A stretch of 64,000 nt of DNA from Amyelois transitella (taxonomy: Eukaryota; Arthropoda; Insecta; Lepidoptera; Pyralidae): the NCBI RefSeq assembly GCF_032362555.1, contig NC_083532.1, positions 1,439,001-1,503,000 on the forward strand. Reading direction: 5' to 3'. The translations under genes and the position numbers were made by a program. The notes below the pieces were generated by a model. It was given only the letters and a program-made list of their open reading frames with translations. It was not told the origin of the DNA and searched no databases. How positions within the stretch are numbered: the stretch's first letter is position 1; every line of letters starts with the position of its first letter. This document shows, piece by piece, positions 11,240-22,828 of this stretch.

Positions 11240-11400
11240 CCTTGAGAACTCATACCCATTTGTGATTGGGTCCAATCGGGCGGATTCAGCCGATGCAATC
11301 GACATTGTATTCGGTCCAATTCACGTCTGTTTTGTCCGTTCAAAATGTGATTTCATTGGCACATTATTTTCGGGACCCAACGACGATTTTGACAAAAATT
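11240..11400 (-). pseudogene. Possible decayed SSC3-like GPN repeat remnant
   Basis: Minus strand shows short matches to the SSC3 repeat codons: LGPENNVPM, GPNTMS and LDPITNG spaced along 150 bases, with a stop between them. No signal exon, core or splice site was found. It may be a fossil of an SSC3-type paralog lying between SSC3 and SSC4, or chance similarity. Confidence 0.25.
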
Positions 11401-11417
11401 ACAAGAGTTTTATAAAT

Positions 11418-11669
11418 GTGTCGTGTGGTTCCCGGCACCAATACAAAAAAGAATAGAACCACTCCATTTCTTTCCCATGGATGTCGTAAAAGGCGACTAA
11501 GCGATAGGCTCACAAACTTGGGATTCTTTTTTAGGCGATAGGCTGGCACTATTCGAATCTCAATTCTATCATTCAGCCAAATAGCTGAACGTGGCCATTC
11601 AGTCTTTTCCAGACTATTGGCTCTGTCTACCCCGCAAGGGATATAGACGTGACCATATGTATGTATGTT
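11418..11669 (+). repeat. Rep-A copy, full
   Basis: Follows the possible SSC3-like remnant. Confidence 0.7.
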
Positions 11670-11957
11670 TTATAAATTGGGAACAAATTTGGATCAAGAT
11701 CGGTTAAAGACAAGACACGAGTAATATGCATGCGCCCATAGATGAAAATACATTATTACTTACATAATAATAGGTTCAATCATTAAAAAAATACACAAAA
11801 TTTATCATTAAACATATATTAACGCTTATAAAATACTTAATTTAAACATAGGCATTCAGATACATTAAAGCAACGAAATTATCAACATCAAACAAATTAG
11901 CAATTATTTACAAAGTTTTTGTCAACAAAAAAAACAACATCATCAAGATAAACATTT

Positions 11958-13272
11958 TTAAAACAAATCATTGAAAGAGCTCATTGAAAAATAGTCCTTG
12001 TCTGAACCCAAGATAGATGAATATGGTGATTGGAAATCTTTCTTTGAAGACATCACTGATCCGTAAGGAGATGATAATATTGGATCTAAGTACGGAGAAT
12101 TCGGCGATAAGGCTTCGTATGGAGACATCAAAGTTAGTCCCGACCGACTTGGCGAAGGCGGTGGCACGGTTCCCATAAACGGATTAGAATCCCCAAAGCC
12201 GGACGAACCAACAAAATTCGAATTGGGCATCTGATTATGCTGTTCGTAAAGGTTGGGTTGATAATTCTGATACTGATTAGCGAATTGTGGTAAATCGTTC
12301 TGTATTGGCGCAAATGATAAATTCTCAAGCGATTCAAATAATGGTGTAGTCGTTTTAGCTTCTGTATTTGTCGGCGTTGGAGCTGCAGCTGTTTCAGATG
12401 TGGGCGACGCTAAAATGTTGTTAACGATCATCAATTGTAACGCTATAGCCAGATTGTTCAGCAAATCCATATCTACACTATTAGTGGCAGGTTTTTCTGG
12501 TGTTGTGACTACTGTTGGTGCTACTTGTTTGGGGGGAGCTGTAGCTAGTAAATGTGGAAGATTGGATCCTCCCGAAGTTAGGAGACTGGCCAACGATGCT
12601 AATGTTGATAAGCTGGTGGATGGCTTTGTTGATGTTGGCATTACTGTTTGTACTGTCGACATCTGTGGCTGAGGTGTTGTTATTAAGTATTGTTTGAAGG
12701 TTGGCTGTACTTGGGATGAGAATGCCTGCAAAAGATAATTAAAAGTTAGTTGGTTCGGAAATAGTGCCGTGTGGTTCTCGGCATCAGTTGAAAAAAAATA
12801 GGACTACTCCATCTCTTTCCCATGGACGTCGTAAAAGGCGACTATCCTTTATAGGCTTATAAAACTTGAGATTCCTCTTTTAGGCGATGGGCTAGCAACC
12901 TGTCACTATTTAAATCTCAATTCTATCTTAAAGCCATATAGCTGAACGTGGCCTATCAGTCTTTACAAGACTGTTGACTCTGTCTACCCCGCAAGGGATA
13001 TAGACGTGATGATATTTATGTATGTATTCCGTCCATTGTACTTTACAACTGTACTTATTCAATAAAGTTTGACTAAATAAATGTAATTGACCTTCCGTAT
13101 TCCACACTATATGCAAGCAAAATTACATGTAGATCGGTTCATTGATTTTGACTTGAGAAACGGATAAACAAACACACGTTCAAATTTATATTATTAGAAT
13201 GTATGTAAAAGTAGAAGTTACCTGCATTATAAACACGTTTATGATGAAAAATAATAATAATATCGGAGCCAT
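11958..13272 (-). CDS. SSC4: Pro/Ser/Thr-rich secreted protein with NNLAIALQLMIV core
   Basis: Exon 1 (13272-13222) encodes MAPILLLFFIINVFIMQ; donor GTAACT. Exon 2 (12725-11958) follows TTTTGCAG in phase 0 and starts AFSSQVQPTF, so cleavage at FSS-Q is likely. Total 272 residues. The first 80 mature residues are Thr/Pro/Ser-rich. The family core appears as DMDLLNNLAIALQLMIVNNI. Then comes a Pro/Asn/Tyr/Ser-rich C-terminal half with repeated SPY and SSPYG motifs ending FNDLF. No Cys. Longer than SSC2 and SSC3, with the extra length on both sides of the core. A full Rep-A copy lies in the intron. Family membership rests on the core and the shared split-signal architecture; role unknown. Confidence 0.83.
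12764..13028 (+). repeat. Rep-A copy, full
   Basis: In SSC4 intron, 40 bases from the acceptor. Confidence 0.7.
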
Positions 13273-13409
13273 TTTGCCTCCCCCGAGTACTGTTCAAAAA
13301 TTAAAATGAATGTGTTAATGTACATAGTAATATACTTTTTATTATCAAGATGTTACATATAACAAAATTGCTATCAATTTGTTATGTAAAAAATTGGTGT
13401 AAAAATATT

Positions 13410-13480
13410 GTAATAATTGCAATTAGTCACTTATCTGTTTATCAGTAAGCTATCTTTTAATTACTTAGGACTCTTTTGAT
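13410..13480 (-). promoter_or_regulatory. GATA-rich upstream region of SSC4
   Basis: About 140-210 bases upstream of the SSC4 start the minus strand has three GATA motifs close together (GATAGC, TGATAAA, AGATAAG). A TATATT-type box sits near 13331-13338. No other structure seen. Confidence 0.35.
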
Positions 13481-13565
13481 ATCTGTTTTTCATGGTTATC
13501 CACCTAAAAGAAAACTAACGGATTGAAAGCGTTCTTCTGTTATTTTATTATATTATTTTATTATT

Positions 13566-13785
13566 CACTAGAGGCCGCCCGCTACTTCGACCACGTGGAA
13601 TCAATCCCGCGGGAACTCCGGGATAAAAAGTAGCCTATATGTTATTCTGAGTGTTCAGCTACCTACGAACCAAATTTCATCGTAATCGGTTCAGTAGTTT
13701 TTGCGTGAAAGAGTTACAAACATCCATACCGACATCCTGTAACCTGACATACTCACAAACTTTCGCATTTATAATATTAGTAGGA
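13566..13785. repeat. Rep-F: interspersed repeat, reference copy
   Basis: Contains AATTTCATCGTAATCGGTTC and ends TTCGCATTTATAATATTAGT. Other copies at 38925-39115, 57930-58145 and, diverged and inverted, 45155-45345. Confidence 0.6.
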
Positions 13786-13921
13786 TTCTTCTTACATTGC
13801 AAACTTCCGTGCTGGTAAATGTGTTAACAAAAAAATATACTAACTGCAAATTATTGTATTACTATAAATTTCATTTTAAATATCAGGTCCTGAAGCTGAA
13901 GAGCTTTCATGAATAGTTATG

Positions 13922-14190
13922 AACTAGCTGTGCCCGCGACTTCGTCCGCATGGAATAGTTATTTTGGGCATCATTGAAGCCCTCAAGGATGAATAATTTT
14001 CCCCGAATTTTTTCACATTCTCCATTATTTCTTCGCTCCTAATACTTGCAGTGTGATGATATATAGCCTAAAGCCCTCCTCGATAATTGGTCTATTCAAC
14101 GCAAAAAGAATTTTTCAATTCGAACCAGTAGTTGCTGAGATTAGCGCGTTCAAACAAACAAACTCTTCAGCTTTATAATATTAGTATAGG
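13922..14190. repeat. Rep-E: interspersed repeat, reference copy
   Basis: From CTAGCTGTGCCCGCGACTTC through TTGAAGCCCTCAAGGATGAA to CTTTATAATATTAGTATAGG. Other copies at 3665-3850, 9610-9838, 37805-37927 and 39560-39815. No coding capacity. Confidence 0.6.
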
Positions 14191-14214
14191 TGTGACGTCG
14201 CGCCGGCCCGGGAG

Positions 14215-14720
14215 CCCTATACAGGGTGACATTTAAAACAACTGCATCCTTTTAAACATAGACTATACCCATGCTTCTGAGCCGTTTGAGCCTATTTTTA
14301 TTTAAATTAAACGTCATCATTTTCACATTTAAAGACCCTTAAAAATTACGTCACACGCTTTATTGAAGATCAATACAAAAAGAAATTAAAACTAAACATG
14401 TAAATAAATGTCTGCTAAATAAATTATTTTTCTAGTTAAGATCAAGTAAAGTACAGAGTTGTCGAGATCGCTCAGCTGAATGAATTGTGTCGTTGACCTC
14501 TGAATCTTACGCGTCGCTTTTCCGCCGGCCGGGGTGATATGACGTATTTAGGATCGTGGATTTTGATACTTTTATTTTTTTCGTACTTTCTTAAATATGA
14601 ACCGATATTTTTCTTTAAACGTTTTTAGAATTAGAATACTACAGCGCTCACCAAGTAACTCGCTCTACTTGCTGGATCTCGTGTCTATAGCTAAAACCCA
14701 TGCCCTCTTAATCATTGTTA
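14215..14720. other. Gene-free stretch, possible old repeat
   Basis: Moderately GC-variable sequence (CTATACAGGGTGACATTT, CCGGCCGGGGTGATATGACG). No frame, signal exon or named repeat recognised. Confidence 0.3.
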
Positions 14721-14723
14721 AAC

Positions 14724-14862
14724 TACATACATACATATAATCACGTCTATATCCCTTGCGAGGTAGACAGAGGCAACAGTCTTGAAAAGACTGATAGGCC
14801 ACGTTCAGCTAAAAAAAGGCTTAAAGAAAGAATTGAGATTCAAATAGTGACAGGTTGCTAGC
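14724..14862 (-). repeat. Rep-A copy, 3' half
   Basis: Followed by a TATATA run. Confidence 0.55.
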
Positions 14863-15261
14863 ACATATACATATATATATATATATAGATAGATATACAA
14901 GGAGAGTGTGCTCATTAAAATTTCTACAACGTTACAATATTTAAATGTTTCAGGCCGGATTTTCCATTTTACATATTTAGTTTCTAAATAATCTTTATTT
15001 AGTTTCGCCCTGATAAAATGAGTTTACGTTGTATGACTGACCACGCCGACTCTGCCGGGTCTTGGAAGACAGGGGGTACTGAAAAAATCCTGGTTTATCG
15101 TCGCAAAAGATGTTATGCGTGCCAATGGTCTTAGAACTGAAGAATCGGTAGACCGGAAGAAGAGGAAAGAGAGAAGGAGAATACAAGAGAATAGATCTAT
15201 TTTCTAAATTGAATACAAGGTATCACTTATTGACGTCACATCACTTAAATCTAATTATATC

Positions 15262-15380
15262 TGTGGCGCAGCGGTAGTGGGCTTGTCTGTGACACCGGAG
15301 TATATATATATATATATATATACGGGACAAATACCTAATACAGATCGAGTAAGCCTCGAAGTAAGTTCGAGTAGCTAGTA
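15262..15380 (+). repeat. Rep-C SINE with internal deletion and TA expansion
   Basis: Head and tail pieces joined by a TATATA run at 15300-15322. Confidence 0.5.
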
Positions 15381-15471
15381 GATATATATATATATATATC
15401 TACTAGCGCTTCCAAAGCGCGTTTGTAAGTAGGAAAGCTAACCCCGGGCCCCGAAGCTTAATGGCAGAGGG

Positions 15472-15600
15472 TGCATACATACATACATAAAATCACGCCT
15501 CTTTCCCGGAGGGGTAGGCAGAGACTACCTCTTTTTACTTGCTACGATCTACATCCACGTTCATAACCTCTCAGAGAACGAGTCTACTTTGTAATTGCCA
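15472..15600 (-). mobile_element. Rep-B LINE tail
   Basis: Tail CATACATACATAAAATCACG then the GGAGGGGTAGGCAGAGACTA coding end. Confidence 0.6.
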
Positions 15601-15721
15601 CAGGATATATTTTTTTTTTGTGTTAACGATATGGGTCTAGAAACCTGGAATAATTTTTTTTATTATATTTTATTTATTTATTTTATATTTATTAACGTGA
15701 TTATATATTTCACTAATGTTT

Positions 15722-15800
15722 TAGTGTCGTGTGGTTCTCGGCATTTATGAATAGGACCACTCCATTTATTTTCAATTGATGTCGTAATGGCTACTAATAG
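15722..15800 (+). repeat. Rep-A copy, 5' part
   Basis: Diverged hairpin (TGTCGTGTGGTTCTCGGCA). Confidence 0.45.
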
Positions 15801-16257
15801 AAAAAGAGCATGTAAAGTGCACATGCACTTTATCGCACCACCAACTTAAAGTTTTTTCTGTTCGGTCAGCTGGTTGACTGGTAGAAAATGCTAAACGTTT
15901 TTATATAACGATTGATTATTTTAATTATATTTTTAATAAAAGATACTCTGTTTTAATACCATAAAATTGCGTTTCAATAATCATTCTTATTGGCAGGTGG
16001 AGTTAACTTGAGACCTAAGCGCCTTTGAATGTTACCTACTGTGCTCAGGTTTTAAGTTGCGGGTTATAGTAAAAGTTTCGTTGAGAATTCTCCGTTACTA
16101 TACATACATATACATTATATACATATATAGTTCACAATAATTAATTAAACTAATTTGAAGTTATAGTAGTTTTTAAATAGGTGAAAAAATGGGGGCGCTA
16201 AAAAATACTTATTCTCAAAGTGGGCAGTAGACAAAATAAGTTTGGGACTACATACAC

Positions 16258-16515
16258 ACATACATACATATGGTCACGTCTATATCCCTTGCGGGGTAGA
16301 CAGAGCCAACAGTCTTAAAAAGGCTGAATGGCCACGTTCAGCTATTTGGCTTAATGATAGAATTGAGATTCAAATAGTGACAGGTTGCTAACCCAACGCC
16401 TAAAAAAGAATCTCAAGTTTGTAAGCCTATCCCTTAGTCGCCTTTTACGACATCCATGGAAAAGAGCTGGAGTGGTCCTATTCTTTTTTGTGTTCGTGCC
16501 GGAACCAAACGGCAA
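16258..16515 (-). repeat. Rep-A copy, full
   Basis: Close to the LINE 3' end at 16565. Confidence 0.7.
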
Positions 16516-16564
16516 GTTTGGGACTCTCTGATCTAATGCCCGCTTGCATGCTGGTCACTCAGCG

Positions 16565-17750
16565 ATGATAAGATTCAGATTCAGATTTATTTATTGCAAG
16601 TCACAAGTTATAAGTTGTTAAATAAATAGTAGGTACAAGTGACGCCCTGCAAGGGCACTGCAAACATGAGGGCAACTAGTTGCCACATTACTTACAAATT
16701 AAATTTGATTTACAGATTTTCGCTTTATGTAATAAAGAAATCAAAGTGAATTGGTAGGGAATTTATCGTCGAAAAATTCAGAAATATCATAATAACATTT
16801 ACCTACGAGTAGATTTTTAAGATCTTTAGCAAATATAGGGATTTTTTTAATATTTTTTATATAATTCGGGATATGGTTATATATTTTTATAGCCATATGA
16901 TGAGGGCTGGAAGAAACAAGTTTCATTTTAGTGATTGGTCTTTCTAGTATGTTGAGGTCTCTATTATTTCTTTTGTTTCTATTTATCCTTCGTATATACA
17001 GAGCCTCATGCTTCCTCACAAATTTGCATGCTTCTAGAATATATATAGATGTTAAGGTAAGAATTTTATGTTTTATGAAATATGTTCTGCAGGATGTCAT
17101 CTGGTCAATATTTACGAGTATTCTAACGATTTTCTTTTGTAGCGTAAATATATCATTAATTGTACAAGAGTTTCCCCATATAACTATGCCATATGACAGT
17201 CTGGAGTGGGCATATGCATAATAAGCGGCAAGGCAGGTTTTTAGGTCAGTTACCCGTTTAAGTTGGTGTAATGCATAAGTAAAAGATGAAATCTTATTTT
17301 TTAGTTTCTGAATATGTGGTTTCCAAGTCATGTTGGTATCTAATTCGATCCCCAATAAGGTCGCCGTGTCGACTGTTTTTAAATTAGTATTCTTATAATT
17401 AAAATCCAACTGCAATGGTCTTTTTTGTGATGGTTTAAATTGTAGTAATTTAGTTTTATTTAAATTAAGTTCTAAGTTATGTGTATCCAACCAATTTATT
17501 ATACTATCCATAGTAATATTTAATTTATTTTCTAGTTCAACTTCATCAGAACAGGATAGTAAAACCGATACATCGTCCGCAAAGAGTATGCACTCTTCTT
17601 TGATTTCGTCTGGGAGGTCATTGATGTATATGAGAAACAGAATACACCCTAAGACACTACCCTGCGGAATAGAGCCGGTGGAAACTGCTCTATTTGACCT
17701 AAAATATAGTGTGTGCCGGCTGCTTCTCTTTCCGAGCAGCAACTTGCGGC
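16565..17750 (-). mobile_element. 5'-truncated non-LTR retrotransposon (reverse transcriptase C-terminal half)
   Basis: An open minus-strand frame (to 16741) carries the RT motifs SIPQGSVLGCILFLIYINDL and catalytic FADD (in LFADDVSVLL), then the usual 'thumb' and C-terminal region with WKPHIQKLKNKIS and YGIVIWGN. Everything upstream of the RT palm (ORF1, endonuclease, N-terminal RT) is missing, so this is a 5'-truncated copy. The remaining frame is uninterrupted for about 340 residues, so it is fairly young. The 3' UTR runs to about 16570, ending in an ATTCAGATTCAGATTTATTT type sequence. Jockey-like superfamily is my best guess. Confidence 0.85.
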
Positions 17751-17889
17751 AAAAATATTTTTTTGTATGTAGGTATGTATCTATGTATGTTGGTAACACG
17801 ATAACTTTTGAACCGTTTATCTGATTTTGGTGAAATTTAAAATTTACATATGTAGCAATGTAAGCAATTTAACAAAAAAATAAAGTACA

Positions 17890-17945
17890 TTCATACATAA
17901 AATCACGCCTCTTTCCCGGAGGGGTAGGTAGAGACTACATCTTTA
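17890..17945 (-). mobile_element. Rep-B LINE tail fragment
   Basis: CATACATAAAATCACGCCTC with the GGAGGGGTAGGTAGAGACTA end only. Confidence 0.45.
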
Positions 17946-18192
17946 AAATATAAAGTGTTATATGTTATACGTTCGCGATGAACAAAGTCGTTAAAGTCAA
18001 TCAAGGGATATAGTTATAAACTTGAGAATCCCCTCAAGGGATATTGACGTGACCATATGATTGTATGTATATTGTCAATAATCCACAATGACAAGGAATT
18101 TTTTTAAAGTCTTACAGTCTTCTAAACACTTTGTGTCTGTCTATAAGTTTTAAAACAATATATATAAAAAGGCAACAATAATTCTTCAATAA

Positions 18193-18198
18193 TTTATT
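18193..18198 (-). terminator. Poly(A) signal of SSC5
   Basis: AATAAA on the minus strand, about 45 bases after the SSC5 stop. Confidence 0.55.
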
Positions 18199-18241
18199 TC
18201 AATAAATAACTTAAATTAATATAAACAAATTTAAAATAACG

Positions 18242-19291
18242 TTAAACAACACCCTGTCCTCTACAGCTGCATTCGTTTAAACCTCTCAAAATACTCAACA
18301 AATCTGTTATTTGCACATTACTGACCGGTCTTACAACGTTATTCGGTAAAATAATGCTATTCGCGTTATTAACGGGTACGCTATTCATAACATTATTCGG
18401 TATAAAAACGCTATTAAACGGCACGTTATTAACGCAATTGTTCACCGCGTTATTAACGTAACCGTTCGCGTTATTTATAATATTAGAAACGGCTGCTGGA
18501 CTGATAAACGTTTTCGAGTAGCTGTTGGGCGTTATGTTAACAGCTGAACACGCTGGACATTTGCATAAATTAGTGGATACTTCGTTTATCAATGGACCAG
18601 CAATTTGGCCAAAAACAGGTCTCCGTAAGCAGTTCTGGGCGAATTTTTCTAATATGACGTTTTGAATGGATGACGCGAAGTTTTTGCATAATATGTCGCT
18701 TTCCGCCGGCGATAGTGATGGGATGGGTTGGTTGCATTTGTCGAGAAGTTCGTTTATAATTGGAGGATAGTTGATAGGCGTTATAAGATGTTGGGATTTT
18801 ACCACCTGTGAAAAGAGTAGGATTAAGTAGATTCTAAGTATAAGACGGGTCACATTTATACCATTCGGGTATAGGTTTGGTAACTCAAAAAATATGGACA
18901 CAACAGATATTGAATTATCTTCAAAGTAAGTTCTTCAGTTGACTAAATAAAAGTAACAAAATTAAAAGGCAATATAAATAAGCTTTGAAAACAAACACTG
19001 GGATTCCAGTAAGTATTAGTTAGTCTAACATTCACTCAATATAAACAGACATCACGTCTTCATCCCATACGGGGTAGACAGAACCATTCAACACTAAACA
19101 GCTGGTTAAGTTATAAGAACATTTTGTTGTGATGAAATATTTAAAAAAGTTTCGGTTTACAAAAATTTGTCTTTCAGTCTTTTTGAGGCTGTGGACTCTG
19201 TCTACCCTACAAGGGATAATAACGTTTTTAAATGTATGTAATTATTTACCTGAACGAGTACAGCTGCGAAAATAAAAATTGTCTTAGCCAT
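18242..19291 (-). CDS. SSC5: Asn-rich secreted protein with Cys and a diverged family core
   Basis: Exon 1 (19291-19250) encodes MAKTIFIFAAVLVQ; donor GTAAAT. Exon 2 (18805-18242) follows TTCACAG, phase 0, starting VVKSQHLITP (cleavage VKS-Q). Total 201 residues. N-terminal third is Pro/Ile/Asn. A Cys-containing middle has CKNFASSIQNVILEKFAQN, then AGPLINEVSTNLCKCPAC. This aligns with SSC7 (CKNLANTLQLMIVCNLLQN and AAPMINELFT...CGC), so SSC5 carries a diverged version of the family core. The C-terminal half is a run of NNV/NNA units (VNNA, VNNC, VPNN) ending LRGLNECSCRGQGVV. Minus-strand TATAAATA lies at 19383-19390. Confidence 0.85.
19170..19240 (+). repeat. Rep-A copy, 3' end
   Basis: In SSC5 intron, adjoining exon 1. 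Confidence 0.5.
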
Positions 19292-19382
19292 AATTTATTA
19301 TACGATTAGCAATCTTTAAAATAAATTTTAAAAAAAACCAAAGAAATATTTTATCTGTGGTTCAAATGACATTCAACGTGTG

Positions 19383-19390
19383 TATTTATA
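19383..19390 (-). promoter_or_regulatory. TATA box of SSC5
   Basis: TATAAATA on the minus strand, 92-99 bases before the start codon. GATA motifs follow upstream (19405, 19469). Confidence 0.45.
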
Positions 19391-19582
19391 CCTGTTTTAT
19401 AAATATTATCGTTGACATCAAAAGTTTATGTAATTTCAATAAGTACTATCATAATACTATCGTGTTTTATCTGATCGAGCGAAATTCATTGATCGTTGTG
19501 AAAATAATAGGAATGGCGTAATTTTTTCTTTTTTACTTATAAAAAAAAAATGGCAACGAAATTTGTCTTAAGAATTTATTCT

Positions 19583-19900
19583 CACCATCTTCTTTCTCCT
19601 GGCTTTAGTCCCGGTTGCATCCTCACCACTCTGGAGAGGAGCCCAGGGTATGCCTTTGACTACGGATCCTGGATTGGGCGAGTCAGATTTTTACACGAAG
19701 GGACTCCCGTCTGACCTCCGCAACCTTTGCAGGAGTTACCTAAAGTTGGATCATAGCTACACATCCAGATGCCTGAATGTGCGGGTTTTCTCATGATGTT
19801 TCCCCCTCATTATAAGAGCATCCAATCGAATGTGCTTAGAAAGGCCGCGGTAGGATTTGTATCCTCCCGTGCATGATGCCTTTTGTATGTCTATCACTAC
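19583..19900 (-). repeat. Rep-D SINE copy
   Basis: 3' end at 19585; body complete; head diverged. Lies between the divergent SSC5 and SSC6. Confidence 0.6.
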
Positions 19901-19961
19901 ATATTAACTTAACCTAACCTAACAAATTGATTATTAATACTTACAATAAATAAATACATAC

Positions 19962-20210
19962 ATACATATGGTCACGTCTATATCCCTTGCGGGGTAGACA
20001 GAGCCAACAGACTTGAAAAGACTGAATGGCCACGTTCAGCTATTTGGCTTAATGATATCTAGAATTGAGATTCAAATAGTGACAGGTTGCTAGCCCATCG
20101 CCTAAAAAAGAATCCCAAGTTAGTAAGCCTATCCCTTAGTCGCCTTTTACGACATCCATGGGAAAATAATGGAGTGATTCTATTCTTTTTTTGTATTGGT
20201 GCCGGGAACC
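19962..20210 (-). repeat. Rep-A copy, full
   Basis: Ends in a CA microsatellite (20210-20231). Confidence 0.7.
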
Positions 20211-20292
20211 ACACACACACACACACACACAATAAATAATGTATAAAATTAATATTAAGAAATAAAATAGAGAAGAATGAAGAATAATAATA

Positions 20293-20428
20293 ATATAAGC
20301 TTGCATGAAGAGAGTTATGAATGTGGATGAAGCGAAGGAAGTATGCACAGATCGTGGCAAGTGGAAAGAGGTAGTCTCTGCCTACCCCTCCGGGAAGGAG
20401 GCGTGATTTTATGTATGTATGTATGTAT
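20293..20428 (+). mobile_element. Rep-B LINE tail, well kept
   Basis: CATGAAGAGAGTTATGAATG to GATTTTATGTATGTATGTAT; encodes CMKRVMNVDEAKE in frame. Confidence 0.65.
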
Positions 20429-20439
20429 AAAATAGAGAT

Positions 20440-20700
20440 TCCAACGCCACGCCTTGAGGCAGGGTGCCCAGTAAACTGGCAGCATATGTAGCTTCTCTGC
20501 TCTGCGATAGAGATTCTTTGGGCGAAGTTACAATGTTTTTTTATTAAATTCTTTAATAATTTTTTTTTGACCGCACGCGGTATTAAAATAACCCGACATT
20601 AAAGATGAAAAATGAAACACGCGTGCTGTATGTCCGATGCTAATTTCCAACTATCATACATAGCTTTGCGAAAGTAAATTGTGTCACCATTACATATATA
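20440..20700. other. Upstream region of SSC6
   Basis: No repeat family seen after the Rep-B tail; AT-rich with one GATA-like site (CTATCATAC at 20651). Confidence 0.3.
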
Positions 20701-20713
20701 GGTCACGAAAGTG

Positions 20714-20721
20714 TATATAAA
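20714..20721 (+). promoter_or_regulatory. TATA box of SSC6
   Basis: TATATAAA, 41-48 bases before the SSC6 start codon, giving a very short 5' leader. Confidence 0.6.
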
Positions 20722-20761
20722 CTATGTCACGATGTTATTATAGTGTATGTAGTAGTTCAAA

Positions 20762-22828
20762 ATGGCGGCTTTTGTCGTTTTTTGTGTGGCGGCCCTGATT
20801 TTTCAGGTAGGTGGAAAATGCTGGAAAGAGATTTGTAGAACATTTTATAATTACTCTTGGACAATAGCTTTAAAGTTGTTTTTGCTTGTGTTAGACATCT
20901 AATTTCTTATCTGTTTGCTATTCATATGACATAGTATGTTTTAACATACATACATAGTTACGTCAATATCCCTTGCGGGGTAGACAGAGCCAAGAATCTT
21001 GAAAAGACTGATATGCCTCGTTCAGCTGTTTGGCTTTATGATAGAATTGAGATTCAAGCAGTGACAGGTTGCTAGCCTTTTGCCTAAAAAAAGAATCCCA
21101 AGTTTATAAGCCCATCCCTTTGTAGCCTTTTACGTCATCCACGAACAAGAGATGAAGTGGTCCTATTATTTTTTATTTTGGTGCCGGAAATCACACGGCA
21201 AATGTTTGTATGTTTTAAGCATTAAGCTAATTAATTGTATCCTCAAACCCTCAATGAAGTTTGGAAATAAATACTTGCAAACATTTTTGAATATTGAGAA
21301 GAGCATTATTGGTTGAATAGTTAAGTTGTTTGTAAAGGTGTGAGCACAAATTCGAATCCTACCACATCAGTGACTATTTTCGGAGATATGCACATTGATT
21401 GCCTACCGATGCTTTTACGGTGAGGGAAAACGGTAAGGCATCGCAATCAATAGGTACTTACCAGAATAATGAAGGCTTCAGAATCGAAGCTATGATCCTT
21501 CATGTGATGATCTACGCCACAATGGCGTACCTACTGCAGTGTCAGTCGAAAATACCAAATCACACTTCATTTTCAAGTAAAATTATTATATAGGATTATT
21601 AATTGGTAATATATTATTATACGGGATTTACCTTCAAACTCATAATTTTTCTAAGTACCTAGTATGCATTTTCAATTAAATTCTAATAAATGAGGCAAAT
21701 TAAAAAAAAAAATTGGTAATTTCAGATTAACAAACAAGTGTATATTCTCTTTTACAGGCATCCGCACAGCTAATTACTAGTCCTATGTTGGCTAAATCAT
21801 TCCTCCAACCCATACCGTCTCCAGTGCCACAAATTTGTCCAACAACATCCAATCTACCACTCCTTCCTATTAACAACTGCAAATTACCACAAACTCCATC
21901 GATTTTACCCGATTTACCTATTATACCTTTTACTTCATGCGTTTCTGTAACAAATCCTCCACCTGTTATTTCAACGACTGTAGTCGACAATTCTCTTGCT
22001 AACTCTTTAGCAAACACTCTGCAATTATTAATAGTAAGTGAATTATTAGAAGCTTCACTTACCCCTGCACCTGTTTCACCTTACATATCTAATCTTGTGC
22101 CTTTATACGAAGCTATAGGAACTATAGGAACTGTAGATATATTCACACCTATAGATGTAGCTACAGTTAATTATAATCCAGTTGTAGAAGTATCAACTGT
22201 AGTTACCGATGTGATTGCTCCAACTATTGCACCTGCTGTACCTCTCGTTGATATTAAAGAAGTACAGGCACCTATAGCATCATATGCTCCAGTGGTGACT
22301 GAAGTAGCACCATTGACAACGTACTCTCAAAATATATACGCCCCTGTTACTGAAATTATCGCTCCAGCACCTATAACTGAAGTTATTACACCTGTTACAT
22401 CAACAGTCACTAACATTTACGGTTCAATATATGAGGGTCAAGTGCCATTAGTGACAGAAGTAACTTCATCAATTCCTCCGATCCCAACGGTAGATGTTTT
22501 CACTTCAATCACTGATATCAATTCAATATCTGTTACTCCTACTCCGTTAATCAATCCATATTACGGTGTTACTGAATACTTCCAATCTCCATCTTGCGTG
22601 ACAGAAGTGTCTCAAATTTCAACGCCGATATCATACTTATCTGATTACTACTCAGGTTATGCTGATGTTATAACATCAGTGCCAACGACAGTGCCTTTTG
22701 CAGCTGAATTGATTCTTCCTCAGTCTATACCAGCTCAGATTGTTTGCAATTTTGGTTATTCTCCGCTAAATATTCCATTCGTCAGCATGAATGTGGAACC
22801 GGCGCCTATTGGTGGCTACGTCTTCTGA
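20762..22828 (+). CDS. SSC6: Thr/Val/Pro/Ile-rich secreted protein with NSLANTLQLLIV core
   Basis: Exon 1 (20762-20806) encodes MAAFVVFCVAALIFQ; donor GTAGGT. Exon 2 (21758-22828) follows TTTTACAG in phase 0 and starts ASAQLITSP (cleavage ASA-Q). Total 371 residues, the longest core-bearing member. The N-terminal 60 residues are Pro/Leu/Cys-containing. Then STTVVDNSLANSLANTLQ and LLIVSELLEASLTP (family core). The long C-terminal region is Val/Thr/Pro/Ile-rich with loose units such as VTEV, APVTEI and ITEVI, strongly beta-prone. It ends PIGGYVF, close to the GGLSYVF/GGYNIVY ends of SSC2/SSC3. A Rep-A copy lies in the intron. It faces SSC7 tail to tail. Confidence 0.88.
20945..21201 (-). repeat. 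Rep-A copy, full
   Basis: In SSC6 intron. Confidence 0.7.
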
